Part shown: positions 1-9,789 of the stretch, one piece after another | Layout of the letters: each line of letters begins with the position of its first letter | Position numbering within the stretch: the stretch's first letter is position 1 | NCBI RefSeq assembly: GCF_963924675.1 | Contig: NC_089226.1 | Coordinates: 56,110,205-56,174,204 of the forward strand | Origin: Phocoena phocoena | Lineage: Eukaryota; Chordata; Mammalia; Artiodactyla; Phocoenidae | Direction of reading: 5' to 3' | Length of the DNA: 64,000 bases | Position numbers and translations under genes: made by a program | The notes under the pieces: model-generated | Database searches by the model: none | What the model saw: only the letters and a program-made list of their open reading frames with translations | What the model was told of the DNA's origin: nothing

Positions 1-1776
1 GCACTCCTCAAGGAGAGAGGAAGCCCCGCCATTCACCCAGTGGCTTTTAAGCCATCGAAGGCAGAGTCATGTCATATACTTAAATCCCCCTAGCATGGTC
101 TCTGCAGCCGTCCAGTAGTGTCACCATGTCTGGGGTGAGTGACCCCTGGGAAAGGGCAGTCTGACACCAAGAGAAAGCCAGTCACCGCTGGGAAAGTTGT
201 GGGAGTCTCTACACTCATGTCACGAAGCGAAGTCTTGACCCTTAAGAAAGGAGCTAAAAGGAGAGAAACCCGACTTCTCAGTGGGCGGCCAGGCCTGTTC
301 TCGTTCCCTTTCCCCCTCTTTGGAGTCTGGCCCCATTGAGATCTGGGAATGTTTATTTTTTTTGGTGGGAAAACAGAGTAGGATAAAATATTTCCTTGCG
401 TCTGGAGAGCTATTTTGAGCCGGGCCAGCCTGGTGATGCTCCTGGTGATGGACGCTGGCTGACCCGGGCTGGGCCCCGGCCTTCCGGCCTCTCTCCCTCC
501 CAAGCCCCAGACTCCTGGCGGCAACACAGCTTATGGGAGCCTGGGTTCCAATTCCTGTGCAGTGACTCATCCCACGGTGGTCTTGGGGAAGGCTTTGGTA
601 CTCCTTTCACCTAATCTCCCAAAGGGGAGACTGAGACCTGTACTGCCCCCTCCTGGGGATTTTGACAGGGGAACTCAGACTGTGGGTACAAATGTGCCAT
701 AGAAATATTTAGGGAGTAGACCAAAAGGACTGCCGCATAGCCTGTCCAGCTCAAGATCCCAGAGGTAGAAGGGACCTCACTGGAGGCTCCTTGGACCTCC
801 TCTGACCTCCACACATTTAGCCGTGCCCCAACCATGCATCTCCACTCAGTGACCACACTGTACTCCTGGAGAGCCAATCTTCTGGTCCCAAATTTGCCTT
901 CTGGTCCCAAATTTGCCTAATTCTTACCAGCTCCCATTGTTCATAGAAAAAAGTCCCCCTCCATCCGAGGTCCGCAGGCCACACCGAGGCTGGACATCCC
1001 TCCTCCGCCTGCCCCAGCCTCCTCTTTCTTTGTGCTCTGAAACCAGGCTGGCCTCTATCCACTCTTCAAACTGCTGACAAGTCACCCAGGAGTTTCACAG
1101 GCTTCACCTTATTTCATCCTCACCATGACCTTCAGGCAAGTGTGCCTTTCAGGGCCAAGGGTTGGGAGGAAGAGATGTTTGCAAATATGCCTGCCACACA
1201 ATAGGACCTTAATAAATGTTGGGTTTCTTCCTTCCTTCTGAACACACACCCTCTGTTTTGTTTTTTGTTTTTTTTTAACAAAACCCCAATGGCATCACAT
1301 AAATCTCACTCCAGCAGCTGCTGCTGTTGGGCGGGCATGGGGGCAGGAAAGCCCAGGTGGGCCCACACCAGGGGCAGGCGCCAGGCCCTGGGACACGAGG
1401 CTCCCAGGAGCCCTGCTTGATAATGCTTCCCGGCCTTTGCCATAGAGCTGGGAAGCTGTGCAATGAGCTCCTCACATCCTCAGCAGAGACGGGGCTCTGT
1501 CTCCTATGAAAGGCTGGAGGAGGGTCTTCCTGAGGCAAGTCCCAGCGGGAGGGAGGAGCAAATTGAGACTTCTTGATCCTGAAGGTGAAGCAGGAGCGGG
1601 TGGAGAGGAGAGTCCCAGAGAAGGGAGGAAGCGTTGCCCAGGAGGAGTTTCAGGAACCTCTGGACAGCCCGGGGTCGGGGTGCTGGGGTGAAGGGAAGGA
1701 GGCATCTTGAAGCTCCAGCCACTTACCGAGGGCCAGAGCCGGAAGCCCTTAGGGCTCCTCCAGCCTCTTGTTCTTA
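1..1776. other. GC-rich intergenic sequence, no gene seen
   Basis: This stretch is GC-richer than most of the window. The open frames on both strands are short, overlap each other and show no recognisable protein. An old L2 3' tail (cacacaataggaccttaata at 1196) and a perfect 19-bp tandem duplication at 881-918 are visible. By synteny it should lie downstream of EMSY toward LRRC32. Confidence 0.5.
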
Positions 1777-1925
1777 AAAGGTGGTCCAAGGGCCAGCAGC
1801 ATCAGCAGATTCTGGAAGCTTGTTAGAAACGCAGTCTCTCAGGCCCCGCCCCCAACCTGCTGAATCAGAATCGGCCTGTTAGCAAGATCCCAGTGATTCA
1901 CAAGCACATGAAAGTCTAAGAAGCA
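1777..1925 (-). repeat. MER5A-like hAT/Charlie DNA transposon relic
   Basis: The sequence contains ggtggtccaagggccagcag, cttgttagaaacgcag, aggccccgcc and ctgaatcagaatc in the order of the MER5A consensus, and ends near agtctaagaagcactg. It is a diverged non-autonomous relic. Confidence 0.75.
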
Positions 1926-1970
1926 CTGTTCTTGGCGTTGACCCCATTTTACACTAAAGAATGGCCTTGG

Positions 1971-2311
1971 GACATCCCTGGTGGCGCAGCGGTTAAGATT
2001 CCACCTGCCAGTGCAGGGGGCATAGGTTCGAGCCCTGTTCCGGGTAGATCCCACATGCCGCGGAGCAACTGAGCCCGCGAGCCACAACTACTGAACCCAC
2101 GTGCCACAACTACTGAAGCCCGCGCACCTAGAGCCCGTGCTCTGCAACAAGAGAAGCCACCGCAATGAGAAGCCCGCAGACCGCAACAAAGAGTAGCCCC
2201 CGCTCACCGAAACTAGAGAAAGCCCGAGCACAGCAACGAAGACCCAATGCAGCCAAAACTAACTAAATAACTAAATAACTAAATAAATTTATTTAAAAAA
2301 AAAAAAAAAGC
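1971..2311 (+). mobile_element. CHR-type SINE, long subtype
   Basis: tRNA-derived head (acatccctggtggcgcagcg), repeated cacaactactga units, a ctagagaaagcccg segment, and a taaataacta-rich tail ending in poly-A. Flanked by the 9-bp duplication atggccttg at 1961-1969 and 2312-2320. Confidence 0.93.
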
Positions 2312-2320
2312 ATGGCCTTG

Positions 2321-3522
2321 AGAGGAGAAATCCTCTCCCAGTTTCCCACAGCAAGTCAGTGACAGCCTAAGCCTAGAGCCCAGCACTCCTGGCCTCATCC
2401 CAGGTCCTTGGACTAGTTCTGCCTCATCCTGGCCTCCCATGCCTGAGTGTGTTCAGGACAGAAAGGACTGAAACTGGGGTAGAAGAGCCCTGGTTGGGAA
2501 GACAGGGACCTGGAGTCTGATCCCGGCCCTGTTAACAGCTCAAGGTGTAATCTGTGCTCTTGGGGCCTCATTTTCCCCTGTGGTTCTCTGAGATGGGCTG
2601 GAGTAGGCAATTCAACCGGGTAGTACAGACAACCATATTCATTTTCTCACAGCTGCCTGGTGAGGCAGGCAGGGCAAGAAACACCATCCCTGTTCTACAG
2701 ATGGGGAAACCGAGGCCCCGTAGGCAGTGGCTTCTCTGAGGCTGCCAGTCCTGGCTGCCTTGCACCGTTCTGCCTAGCCCAGGCGACCCTGAAACATGCC
2801 CCTCGAGCCAGCCTTCCTCTCTAATGGTTCTTTCAGCTCCTGTCAGTTATCAGGAGCCCTGGCTCGGCTGACAGCCAGCGTGTCTGCTGCTGATGCTTGG
2901 ATGCCCACATTCCTGGGCTGTGACAGGGAGCGCACCCGGAGCCCAGGCTGGGGGCACCCGGAGGGGTTCCACTTGGCTGCAAGCCCTGGGGCCTGGCTGT
3001 CTGGGGAGTGTCAGGAAGCAAAGAACTTTCTCTCCTTCTTACTGATGGGGGCAGGGAGAGATGTCTCTAGAGGCTGATATGGCAGGAGCTGGATAGGGTG
3101 CAGGCTCAGCCGGGCCCTGAGGCAACACCCGGCCCTACAGAGGACAGATGGAGCGGCAGGGGTGGGGGAGTGCGGAGGCAGGAAGTGTGAGGGGGCAGGA
3201 ATGAGGCTAGGGTTCGGTGGCTGATCAAAGGAGAGCCATCTGAGCCGCAAGACTGAAAGACCTCAGGCTAGGAAGCCAGACCTAGCTGGATTTGTGTCCA
3301 AGCTCTGACATTTCTTAGCTGTGTGACTAGGGGTGAGGCTCCCACCACCTCTGACCCTCAGTTTCTTTATCCTTAAAGTCCTTAACACAGCCTGGTACAT
3401 CCACAGCAAGCCTGCAGCGGAGCCCTTCTGAAGCCAGAGACACTCAGGGTTCACTCTCAGACTGGAATTGCATTTAAGAAGTGCACCTAAACAGATAAAG
3501 CCAATAGAATAATTTATCCTTC
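2321..3522. other. Intergenic sequence with MIR fragments, no gene
   Basis: A MIR piece on the minus strand is visible near 2640-2730 (ctacagatggggaaaccgag), and a plus-strand MIR near 3250-3390 (tagctgtgtgactagg then ctcagtttctttatcc). Between them is GC-rich sequence with short chance ORFs and no recognised protein. Confidence 0.5.
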
Positions 3523-4200
3523 TTTTTTTTAAAAAAAAGTCATTTTAAACATTATTCAAGTTTAATACAGAGGACAAACTAGTGGTTACCAGTGGGGAGA
3601 GGGAAGAGGGGAGGGGATTAAGAGGTTTAAACTATTATGTGTAAAATAAGCTACAAGGATATATTGTACAACTCAGGGAATATAGTCAATATTTTATGAT
3701 AACAAAAGAATTATTCAAGTTTATTAAACAAATTTTTAAGGTCTTATAAGATGTTCAACTTTCATCAGCTTCAAGATTTATGTTGCTCCCAAATTTTGCA
3801 TATGACTGAACTTCCAAATCTAATACTCACTGAATTGACTGCAGTCTGGATTCTAAGGCATCAATTTCTTCTTGTAAATTTTTCTTCGCTTCTTCTAACA
3901 CTTCTTGTGCTCATTGTTGAGAATGGCTAATGAAAACATCGCCAATCTTAAATCATTTTGATATCATTAAGCAGTCATCACCTGCAAGCATGATGTCCCC
4001 ACAAGCATCTTCCAGATTTCGAAGTTGTTTCTTTTTTACTTCTATTTCTTCCTTCAGTTCTGGGATTCTACTTGTATTCTGTGCAAATGTGTCTTTTGTT
4101 TGTCTTCAAAAGTAACATTGACCTCTTCTGCAGCCACCTTCTTCACAGTGGCTGCCATCTTGGTAGAATCATCCATTCTTTACTTGATTCTGTTGAAAAG
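3523..4200 (-). pseudogene. PFDN4 (prefoldin subunit 4) processed pseudogene
   Basis: On the minus strand an intronless copy of the prefoldin beta-type subunit 4 reading frame runs from ATG at 4158 to TGA at 3755. Clear blocks are VNVTFED, ELKEEIEVKKKQL, NLEDAC, GDVFISHSQ, VLEEAKKNLQEEIDALESR and YAKFGSNINLEADES. It is broken by a small deletion and frameshift near 4083-4092, a premature stop where the parent reads into IGDVFISH, another stop after SHSQ, and one near QSIQ. An eight-T run at 3523-3530 is the remnant of the poly-A tail. The parent makes a subunit of about 134 residues of the actin/tubulin co-chaperone; this copy cannot. Confidence 0.92.
3565..3709 (+). mobile_element. L1 3'-region fragment inserted in the PFDN4 retrocopy
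   Basis: A 145-bp insert containing gtggttaccagtggggagag and ctacaaggatatattgtaca, typical of artiodactyl L1 3' ends. It is flanked by the perfect 14-bp direct repeat attattcaagttta at 3551-3564 and 3710-3723. It lacks a clear poly-A end, so it looks like a 3'-truncated copy. It splits the 3' UTR part of the retrocopy. Confidence 0.75.
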
Positions 4201-5270
4201 AAAAATGAATCTAAAAACACTTGGTGCAATGCTCTCAGAATCCATTTTCTTCTGTCCACTTCTGTCCTCTGCTTAGTTTGGCTGCTCTCACCTCAAAGGC
4301 CCTGTAAACCTCCAACCCTAAACTATTCAGCTCTTTCTCATTTCCCTCACCTCACCCCCAGTACTTTATTAAGCGGATTAACTTGGCCCCTTGTCCAGCA
4401 ATAGGGAAAATAAAGGGAAAAACTGCAGGATCCCTCACAGGATCCCCTTTGGCAGGATTGGATCCTGTGTAGTGACCCCTGTCCCATTCCCATTACTACT
4501 ATTATTTAAAGCTGTGACAGGACAAAAATGATTAACATATGAGTATTCAAGAGTTTGTCCTAACCCCTGCCCACTAAAAAGACTACATTTTCCCTTCAGT
4601 TTCTGCCCATCCTCGCCTGTAAGGAGGGTCTTGCAATGCCAGGTAGAATCTTTTACTTTGGGAATGGAGAACAGAGTTGGAGGGAAAGCAGAGAGGAACC
4701 AGATCAGAGGGCAGCAGGGAGGGGGAGGGACTTGGCAAAAGAAGTTAAACCTATTTACTTTCTTAAGAATACAGGAGGGAGGTTTCACTACTGCTCAAGA
4801 TGTAGAAAGCTGGAAGGAGTGGTGCCCCCATCCTCACAAGAAAAAGCCAGATAAACTACAGATAAGGCTATAAAGAGGCAGCTTTGGGAGTGAGGATGAG
4901 CAGGACTCTCACCTGGAACAAAACCCTTCAGCTACTTGGGCAAAGGTAGCGAACATTTTTGTCCCCAGGGGCACAGGCAAGATCCCACTGCTGATGAGAG
5001 AAGGATAAAAGAAAACTCCCTCTACCCTGATAGAGGGCAGGGAACTGTCCCAGGCCCAGAAGCCTGAACTAATACCACTGCTAGAGGTCCCCTCCTGCTG
5101 GAGGAGGGCAGGAAATCCTATTCAGTGCAAGACTCACCACAAATATAAGGCAGAGATTGGCTTCCATGGGGAGGAGGGGCAGGAATGCTGAGAAAGCCCC
5201 ACCTCTGAGGCCCAGGCACACAGGTCCAGCCTAAGACTCAGCCAGGAAAATGACAAAGAGGACATCTCCC
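4201..5270. other. Intergenic, no gene recognised
   Basis: ORFs of up to 117 codons occur on both strands but overlap each other and match no protein I know. I could not assign repeats with confidence in this stretch. Confidence 0.4.
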
Positions 5271-5935
5271 CACTCACTGATCCAGACGTTGGGACTATCA
5301 GAGGAGGACTTTAAAATACCTAAAATTAATATATTATAGAATCTAGTGGAAAAGGCGGACAACACACAAGAACAGATGGAAGAATTTCAGCAAAGAGATG
5401 GAAACTCAGATTGAGTCTAGTGGAAATCCTAGAAATAAAAATCACAGTATCAGAGATGACAAATTCCTTCAGTGGCTCGTCAGTAGACTGAAAATGGCTG
5501 AGGGGTGATTCAGTGAAGACAGACCAATAGAAATTACCTAAACTAAAACACAAAGAAAACAAGAGTGACAAAAAACAAACAAGCAAAACAGAGAACTCAA
5601 GAGCTGTGAGGTAATATCAAACAGTCTAACGTAAGTGTAATTGGAGCCCCAGAAAGGGGAGAGAGAGTGAGAGCAAGAGTGAGGGTCCTTTTATTGTTCA
5701 AGAGGAGGGTAGGGCTTCCCTGGTGGTGCAGTTGTTGGGAGTCCGCCTGCCGATGCAGGGGACACGGGTTCATGCCCCTGTCTGCGAAGATCCCATATGC
5801 TGCGGAGCGGCTGGGCCCGTGAGCCATGGCCGCTGAGCCTGCGCGTACGGAGCCTGTGCTCTGCAACAGGAGAGGCTGCAACAGTGAGAGGCCCGTGTAC
5901 CGCAAAAAAAAAAAAAAAAAAGAGGAGGCTAAAGA
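5271..5935 (+). mobile_element. Old L1 fragment (ORF1 region), split by a SINE
   Basis: Sequence such as tctagtggaaatcctagaaa, then gtgtaattggagccccagaa, matches the L1 ORF1 region in sense orientation, heavily diverged. A CHR SINE at 5709-5920 interrupts it. Confidence 0.6.
5709..5920 (+). mobile_element. CHR-type SINE, compact subtype
   Basis: Head gcttccctggtggtgcag, body ggctgggcccgtgagccatg, tail of 18 A. Flanked by agaggagg at 5701-5708 and 5921-5928. Confidence 0.93.
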
Positions 5936-5975
5936 TATTAACTACATTGGATTTTGGTAAATTCATGATGCTCTT

Positions 5976-6692
5976 TTAATGTCTAAAGAAACCACTAAGA
6001 AGATAAAAACAGAGCATATATCTTGATATGATTTCAATTTTCTTAAATTTACTGAGGCTTGATATGTGACCCAAGATGTGATCTATCCTGGAGAATGTTC
6101 TGTGCACACTTGAGAAGAAAGTGTAATCTGCTGTTTTTGGATGGAATGTCCTATAAATATTAATTAAATCTATCTGGTCCATTGTGTCATTTAAAGCTTG
6201 TGTTTCCTTATTTATTTTCTGTTTGGATGATCTGTCCATTGGTGTAAGTGAGGTGTTAAAGTCCCCCACTATTATTGTGTTACTGTCGATTTCCTCTTTT
6301 ATAGCTGTTAGCAGTTGCCTTATGTATTGAGGTGCTCCTATGTTGGGTGCATATATATTTATAATTGTTATATCTTCTTCTTGGTTTGATCCCTTGATCA
6401 TTATGTAGTGCCCTTCTTTGTCTCTTGTAACATTCTTTATTTTAAAGTCTATTTTATCTGATATGAGAATTGCTACTCCAGCTTTCTTTTGATTTCCATT
6501 TGCATGGAATATCTTTTTCCATCCCCTCGCTTTCAGTCTGAATGTGTCTCTAGGTCTGAAGTGGGTCTCTTGTAGACAGCATATATATGGGTCTTGTTTT
6601 TGTATCCATTCAGTGAGCCTGTGTCTTTTGGTTGGAGCATTTAATCCATTCACGCTTAAGGTAATTATTGATATGTATGTTCCTATTACCAT
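5976..6692 (-). pseudogene. L1 ORF2 N-terminal fragment (AP-type endonuclease domain)
   Basis: An open frame of 238 codons from ATG at 6692: IGTYISIITLSVNGLNAPTK, CCLQETHF, VAILISDKIDF, INIYAPN, IIVGDFNT and SRIDHILG, the motif order of the L1 endonuclease. Homology ends about 6025; the last 15-20 codons read into unrelated DNA. The reverse transcriptase and all later parts are missing. In the active family this domain nicks target DNA. Confidence 0.9.
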
Positions 6693-6750
6693 TTTCTTAA
6701 TTGTTTTGGGTTTGTTTTTGTAGGTCCTTTTCTTCTCTTGTGTTTCCCAC

Positions 6751-7655
6751 TTAGAGAAGTTCCTTTAGCATTTGTTGGAGAGCTAGTTTGGTGGTGCTGA
6801 ATTCTCTTAGCTTTTGCTTGTCTGTAAAGCTTTAGATTTCTCCATCGAATCTGAATGAGATCCTTGCCGGGTAGAGTAATCTTGGTTGTAGGTTCTTCCC
6901 TTTCATCACTTTAAGTATATCATGCCACTCCCTTCTGGCTTGTAGAGTTTCTGCTGAGAAATCAGCTGTTAACCTTATGGGAGTTCCCTTGTATGTTATT
7001 TGTCATTTTTCCCTTGCTGCTTTCAGTAATTTTTCTTTGTCTTTAATTTTTGCCAATTTGATTACTATGTGTCTCGGTGTGTTTCTCCTTTGGTTTATCC
7101 TATATGGGACTCTCTGCACTTCCTGGACTTGGGTGGCTATTTCCTTTCCCATGTTAGGGAAGTTTTCGACTATAGTATCTTCAAATATTGTCTCGGGTCC
7201 TTTCTCTCTCTCTTCTCCTTCTGGGACCCCTATAATGCAAATGTTGGTGCATTTAATGTTGTCCCAGAGGTCTCTTAGGCTGTCTTCATTTATTTTCATT
7301 CTTTTTCTTTATTCTGTTCTGCAGCAGTGAATTCCACCATTCTGTCTTCCAGGTCACTTATCCATTCTTCTGCCTCAGTTATTCTTCTATTGATTCCTTC
7401 TAGTGTAGTTTTCATTTCAGTTATTGTATTGTTCATCTCTGTTTGTTTGTTTTTTAATTCTTCTAGATCTTTGTTAAACATTTCTTGCATCTTCTTGATC
7501 TTTGCCTCCATTGTTTTTCCGAGGTCCTGGATCATCTTCACTATCATTATTCTGAATTCTTTTTCTGCAAGGTTGCCTATCTCCACTTCATTTAGTTGTT
7601 TTTCTGGGGTTTTATCTTGTTCCTACATCTGGTACATAGCCCTCTGCCTTTTCAT
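6751..7655 (-). pseudogene. L1 ORF1 remnant (nucleic-acid-binding protein)
   Basis: Start MKRQRAMYQM, followed by a TAG at codon 11. The coiled coil follows (KMIQDLGKTMEAKIKKMQ to ISDLEDRMVE), then the RRM start (IGVPEGEEREKGPETIFED) in another frame from about 7299, then a C-terminal domain ending KELL-stop at 6751. At 905 nt the length is not a multiple of three. The early stop and frameshift make it non-functional. Confidence 0.87.
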
Positions 7656-7852
7656 CTTGTCTATCTTTCTGTAAATGTGGTTTTTGTTCCACAGGCTGCA
7701 GGATTGTAGTTCTTCTTGCTTCTGCTGTCTGCCCTCTGGTGGTTGAGGTTATCTAAGAGGCTTGTGCAAGTTTCCTGATGGGAGGGACTGGTGGTGGGTA
7801 GAGCTGGCTGTTGCTCAGAGCGTATATCTTTCAGACTAGTAGAGGGGAATAT

Positions 7853-8995
7853 GGAATGGCACCAAATAATCAACCCAAATGAAGGTGAGAAAGGAGGGAA
7901 AAAGAAATAAAGTAAATAGAATAAATAGAAGCACAAGTAAATGATAGATATAAATCCAATATGTCTGTATTTAAATAAATATAAATAGAGTAAATGTTCT
8001 AGTTCAAATACAGAGGTTTTCTGTTCATCAAAATGCATGATAAAGAGTGAAAAGCAAGCCATAAAGTAAGGAAAAACATGTGCAATGCATTACACCAGAA
8101 AAGAAATTACACCCAGAATATATAAAGAAGTTCTAGGAAATAATGAGAAAAAGATAAGAATCAAATTGAAAAATGAGCAAAAAAACTTGAACAAGCACTT
8201 CATAAAGAGAAAATTCAAATGGTCAATAAATATATGAAAACAAACTCAACTTTAATAATAATCAGAAAAATGAAAATTAAAAATATGATTACACTCAAAA
8301 TAATTTGTCACTAGAGAAACACAAAACAATGACATTCTACTACAATTATTAAAATGGCTAAAATCCCAAAACTGGACAATACCAAATGCTGATGAGGATG
8401 TGAAGTAACAGAACTCTTATTCACTGCTGGTGGGAGTGAAAAAATAATGTATATGTATACACACACACACATACTAGGCTTGGAAAAACTTGTACATATA
8501 CAAAAATATTTCTAGCATAGCAAAAAACTAAAAACCATCCACTTTTGTTAGACTGGAAAATACATAGTGTTATGTCCATTCAATGGAATACTATACAACA
8601 GTAACAATGAACAGCCACATCCATCAACATAGGAATAACCTACAAACATAATGTCGAGTGAAAGAAGCAAATCATAGAAGGATAAATTCAGTATAACTTC
8701 ACTTATATAAAGTTCAAAAACTGAAAAATGTATTATTTAGTCATGCACAAGTAGATGAGAAACTATTAAAAAAAACAAAAACAAGGACATGACTATAATA
8801 AAAACCAGGAGAGTGGTTTTGTCTTGAGAAGAAAAGAGGAATGTGACAAGAAGAATCACAGACTTGGAGGGTGGCTGGCAGTGTCCTATTTCTTAACTTG
8901 GTTGGCTTCTACACGAATGTTTGATTTATAATTATCTTTTAAACTGTATGAAAACGTTATATACTCTTCTGCATAGATTATATATTTCTAATTTT
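7853..8995 (+). mobile_element. Old L1 fragment, ORF2 and 3' end, sense orientation
   Basis: Diverged L1 motifs run in order: acttcataaagagaaaattc, aaatgctgatgaggatgtga, attcactgctggtgggagtg, ccattcaatggaatactata and atcatagaaggataaattca. It is oriented opposite to the adjacent 5971-7850 L1. A short CA run is at 8461-8472. Confidence 0.75.
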
Positions 8996-9234
8996 AAAAA
9001 TTATTAATGAAGAGTATAGAACCATCTATTCCTACTGCATTAGCCTCTTTCTAGTGCTAGCACTTTAGCCTGCTAACCTGCAGAGAGCAGTCAACCTACC
9101 CCCTCAGGCCCTGCCACTGGTAGAGGCAAGGTTGGTATCACTTAGGCATGACCTTCACCCACTCCTGCTACACTTCATGCCTTGCTCCCTAGTGCTACTA
9201 TTTCTACCACCAGTGCACATTTCTGGCAATTCTC
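8996..9234. other. Unassigned intergenic spacer
   Basis: No gene or repeat recognised. Confidence 0.3.
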
Positions 9235-9775
9235 TTTGGCCTGGGTAGCTCTTATGCAGTTAACAACTATGTGCCAGGTACTGTTCTATGAACTGTGGAT
9301 ATAGCGGGGAACAAGACAAGAAAACTTTTCCTCAACAAATTTACATTATATTCTAGTGCAGGCAGACACATATGTCAATAAACAAAGAAGGTGGTTTCAG
9401 GTACTAAGTTCCATGGAATAGATAAAATAGGGTAACATGGAGTCAGAAGTAGGCTTTTGCCAGGACAATGTGGGAAGGCCTTTCGGAGAAGATAATACTT
9501 GAGAGGAAACATGTCTGATGATGAAGGAAGCAGTTCTGTAGAAAAGGCTTCAAGACAAAATTAACAGTAAGTGCAAAGGTCCTGAGACAGGAATCAGTTT
9601 GCCATGTCTAGGAACAGAGAGAAGGCTGCTGTGGCTAGAGCACATGAATGAGGAGAAGGACGAGATGAGGCTGGAGAGGTAGGCAAGGGTCAGTCGCACC
9701 AGGGTTAGGGGGAGGGATGTCATCCTAAGTGCAGTGAGAAGCCATAGGGTGTTTGTTTGTTTGATATTTAACCCA
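9235..9775 (-). repeat. L2 LINE relic
   Basis: This matches the reverse of the L2 3' region: aactatgtgccaggtactgt, agcggggaacaagacaagaa, tgggaaggcctttcggagaa and agtgcaaaggtcctgagaca in order. Confidence 0.75.
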
Positions 9776-9789
9776 AGGGTTAGTTACAA

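Larger units (their letters stand above)
5971..7850 (-). mobile_element. L1 retrotransposon, 5' half, inverted and dead
   Basis: Read on the minus strand this runs from a 5' UTR-like stretch (about 7850) through a whole ORF1 (7655-6751), a 58-nt inter-ORF gap and the start of ORF2 (6692), stopping inside the endonuclease domain near 6025. Normal L1 copies lose their 5' end; this one has lost the 3' end, so a later deletion or rearrangement has cut it. It is clearly younger than the surrounding L1M relics because much of the coding frame is still readable. Confidence 0.88.

Noticed and set aside
3930..4404. Plus-strand ORFs of 61-110 codons
   Set aside because: They are antisense shadows of the PFDN4 retrocopy and its 5' flank.
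6977..7674. Plus-strand ORFs of 69-117 codons rich in Phe/Leu/Ile/Ser
   Set aside because: Antisense shadows of L1 ORF1. The hydrophobic look comes from reading a Lys/Glu-rich coiled coil backwards, not from membrane segments.
5971..8995. A single twin-primed L1 as a firm call
   Set aside because: The geometry fits, but the two halves look different in age and a large part of ORF2 is missing, so it is kept as a finding only.
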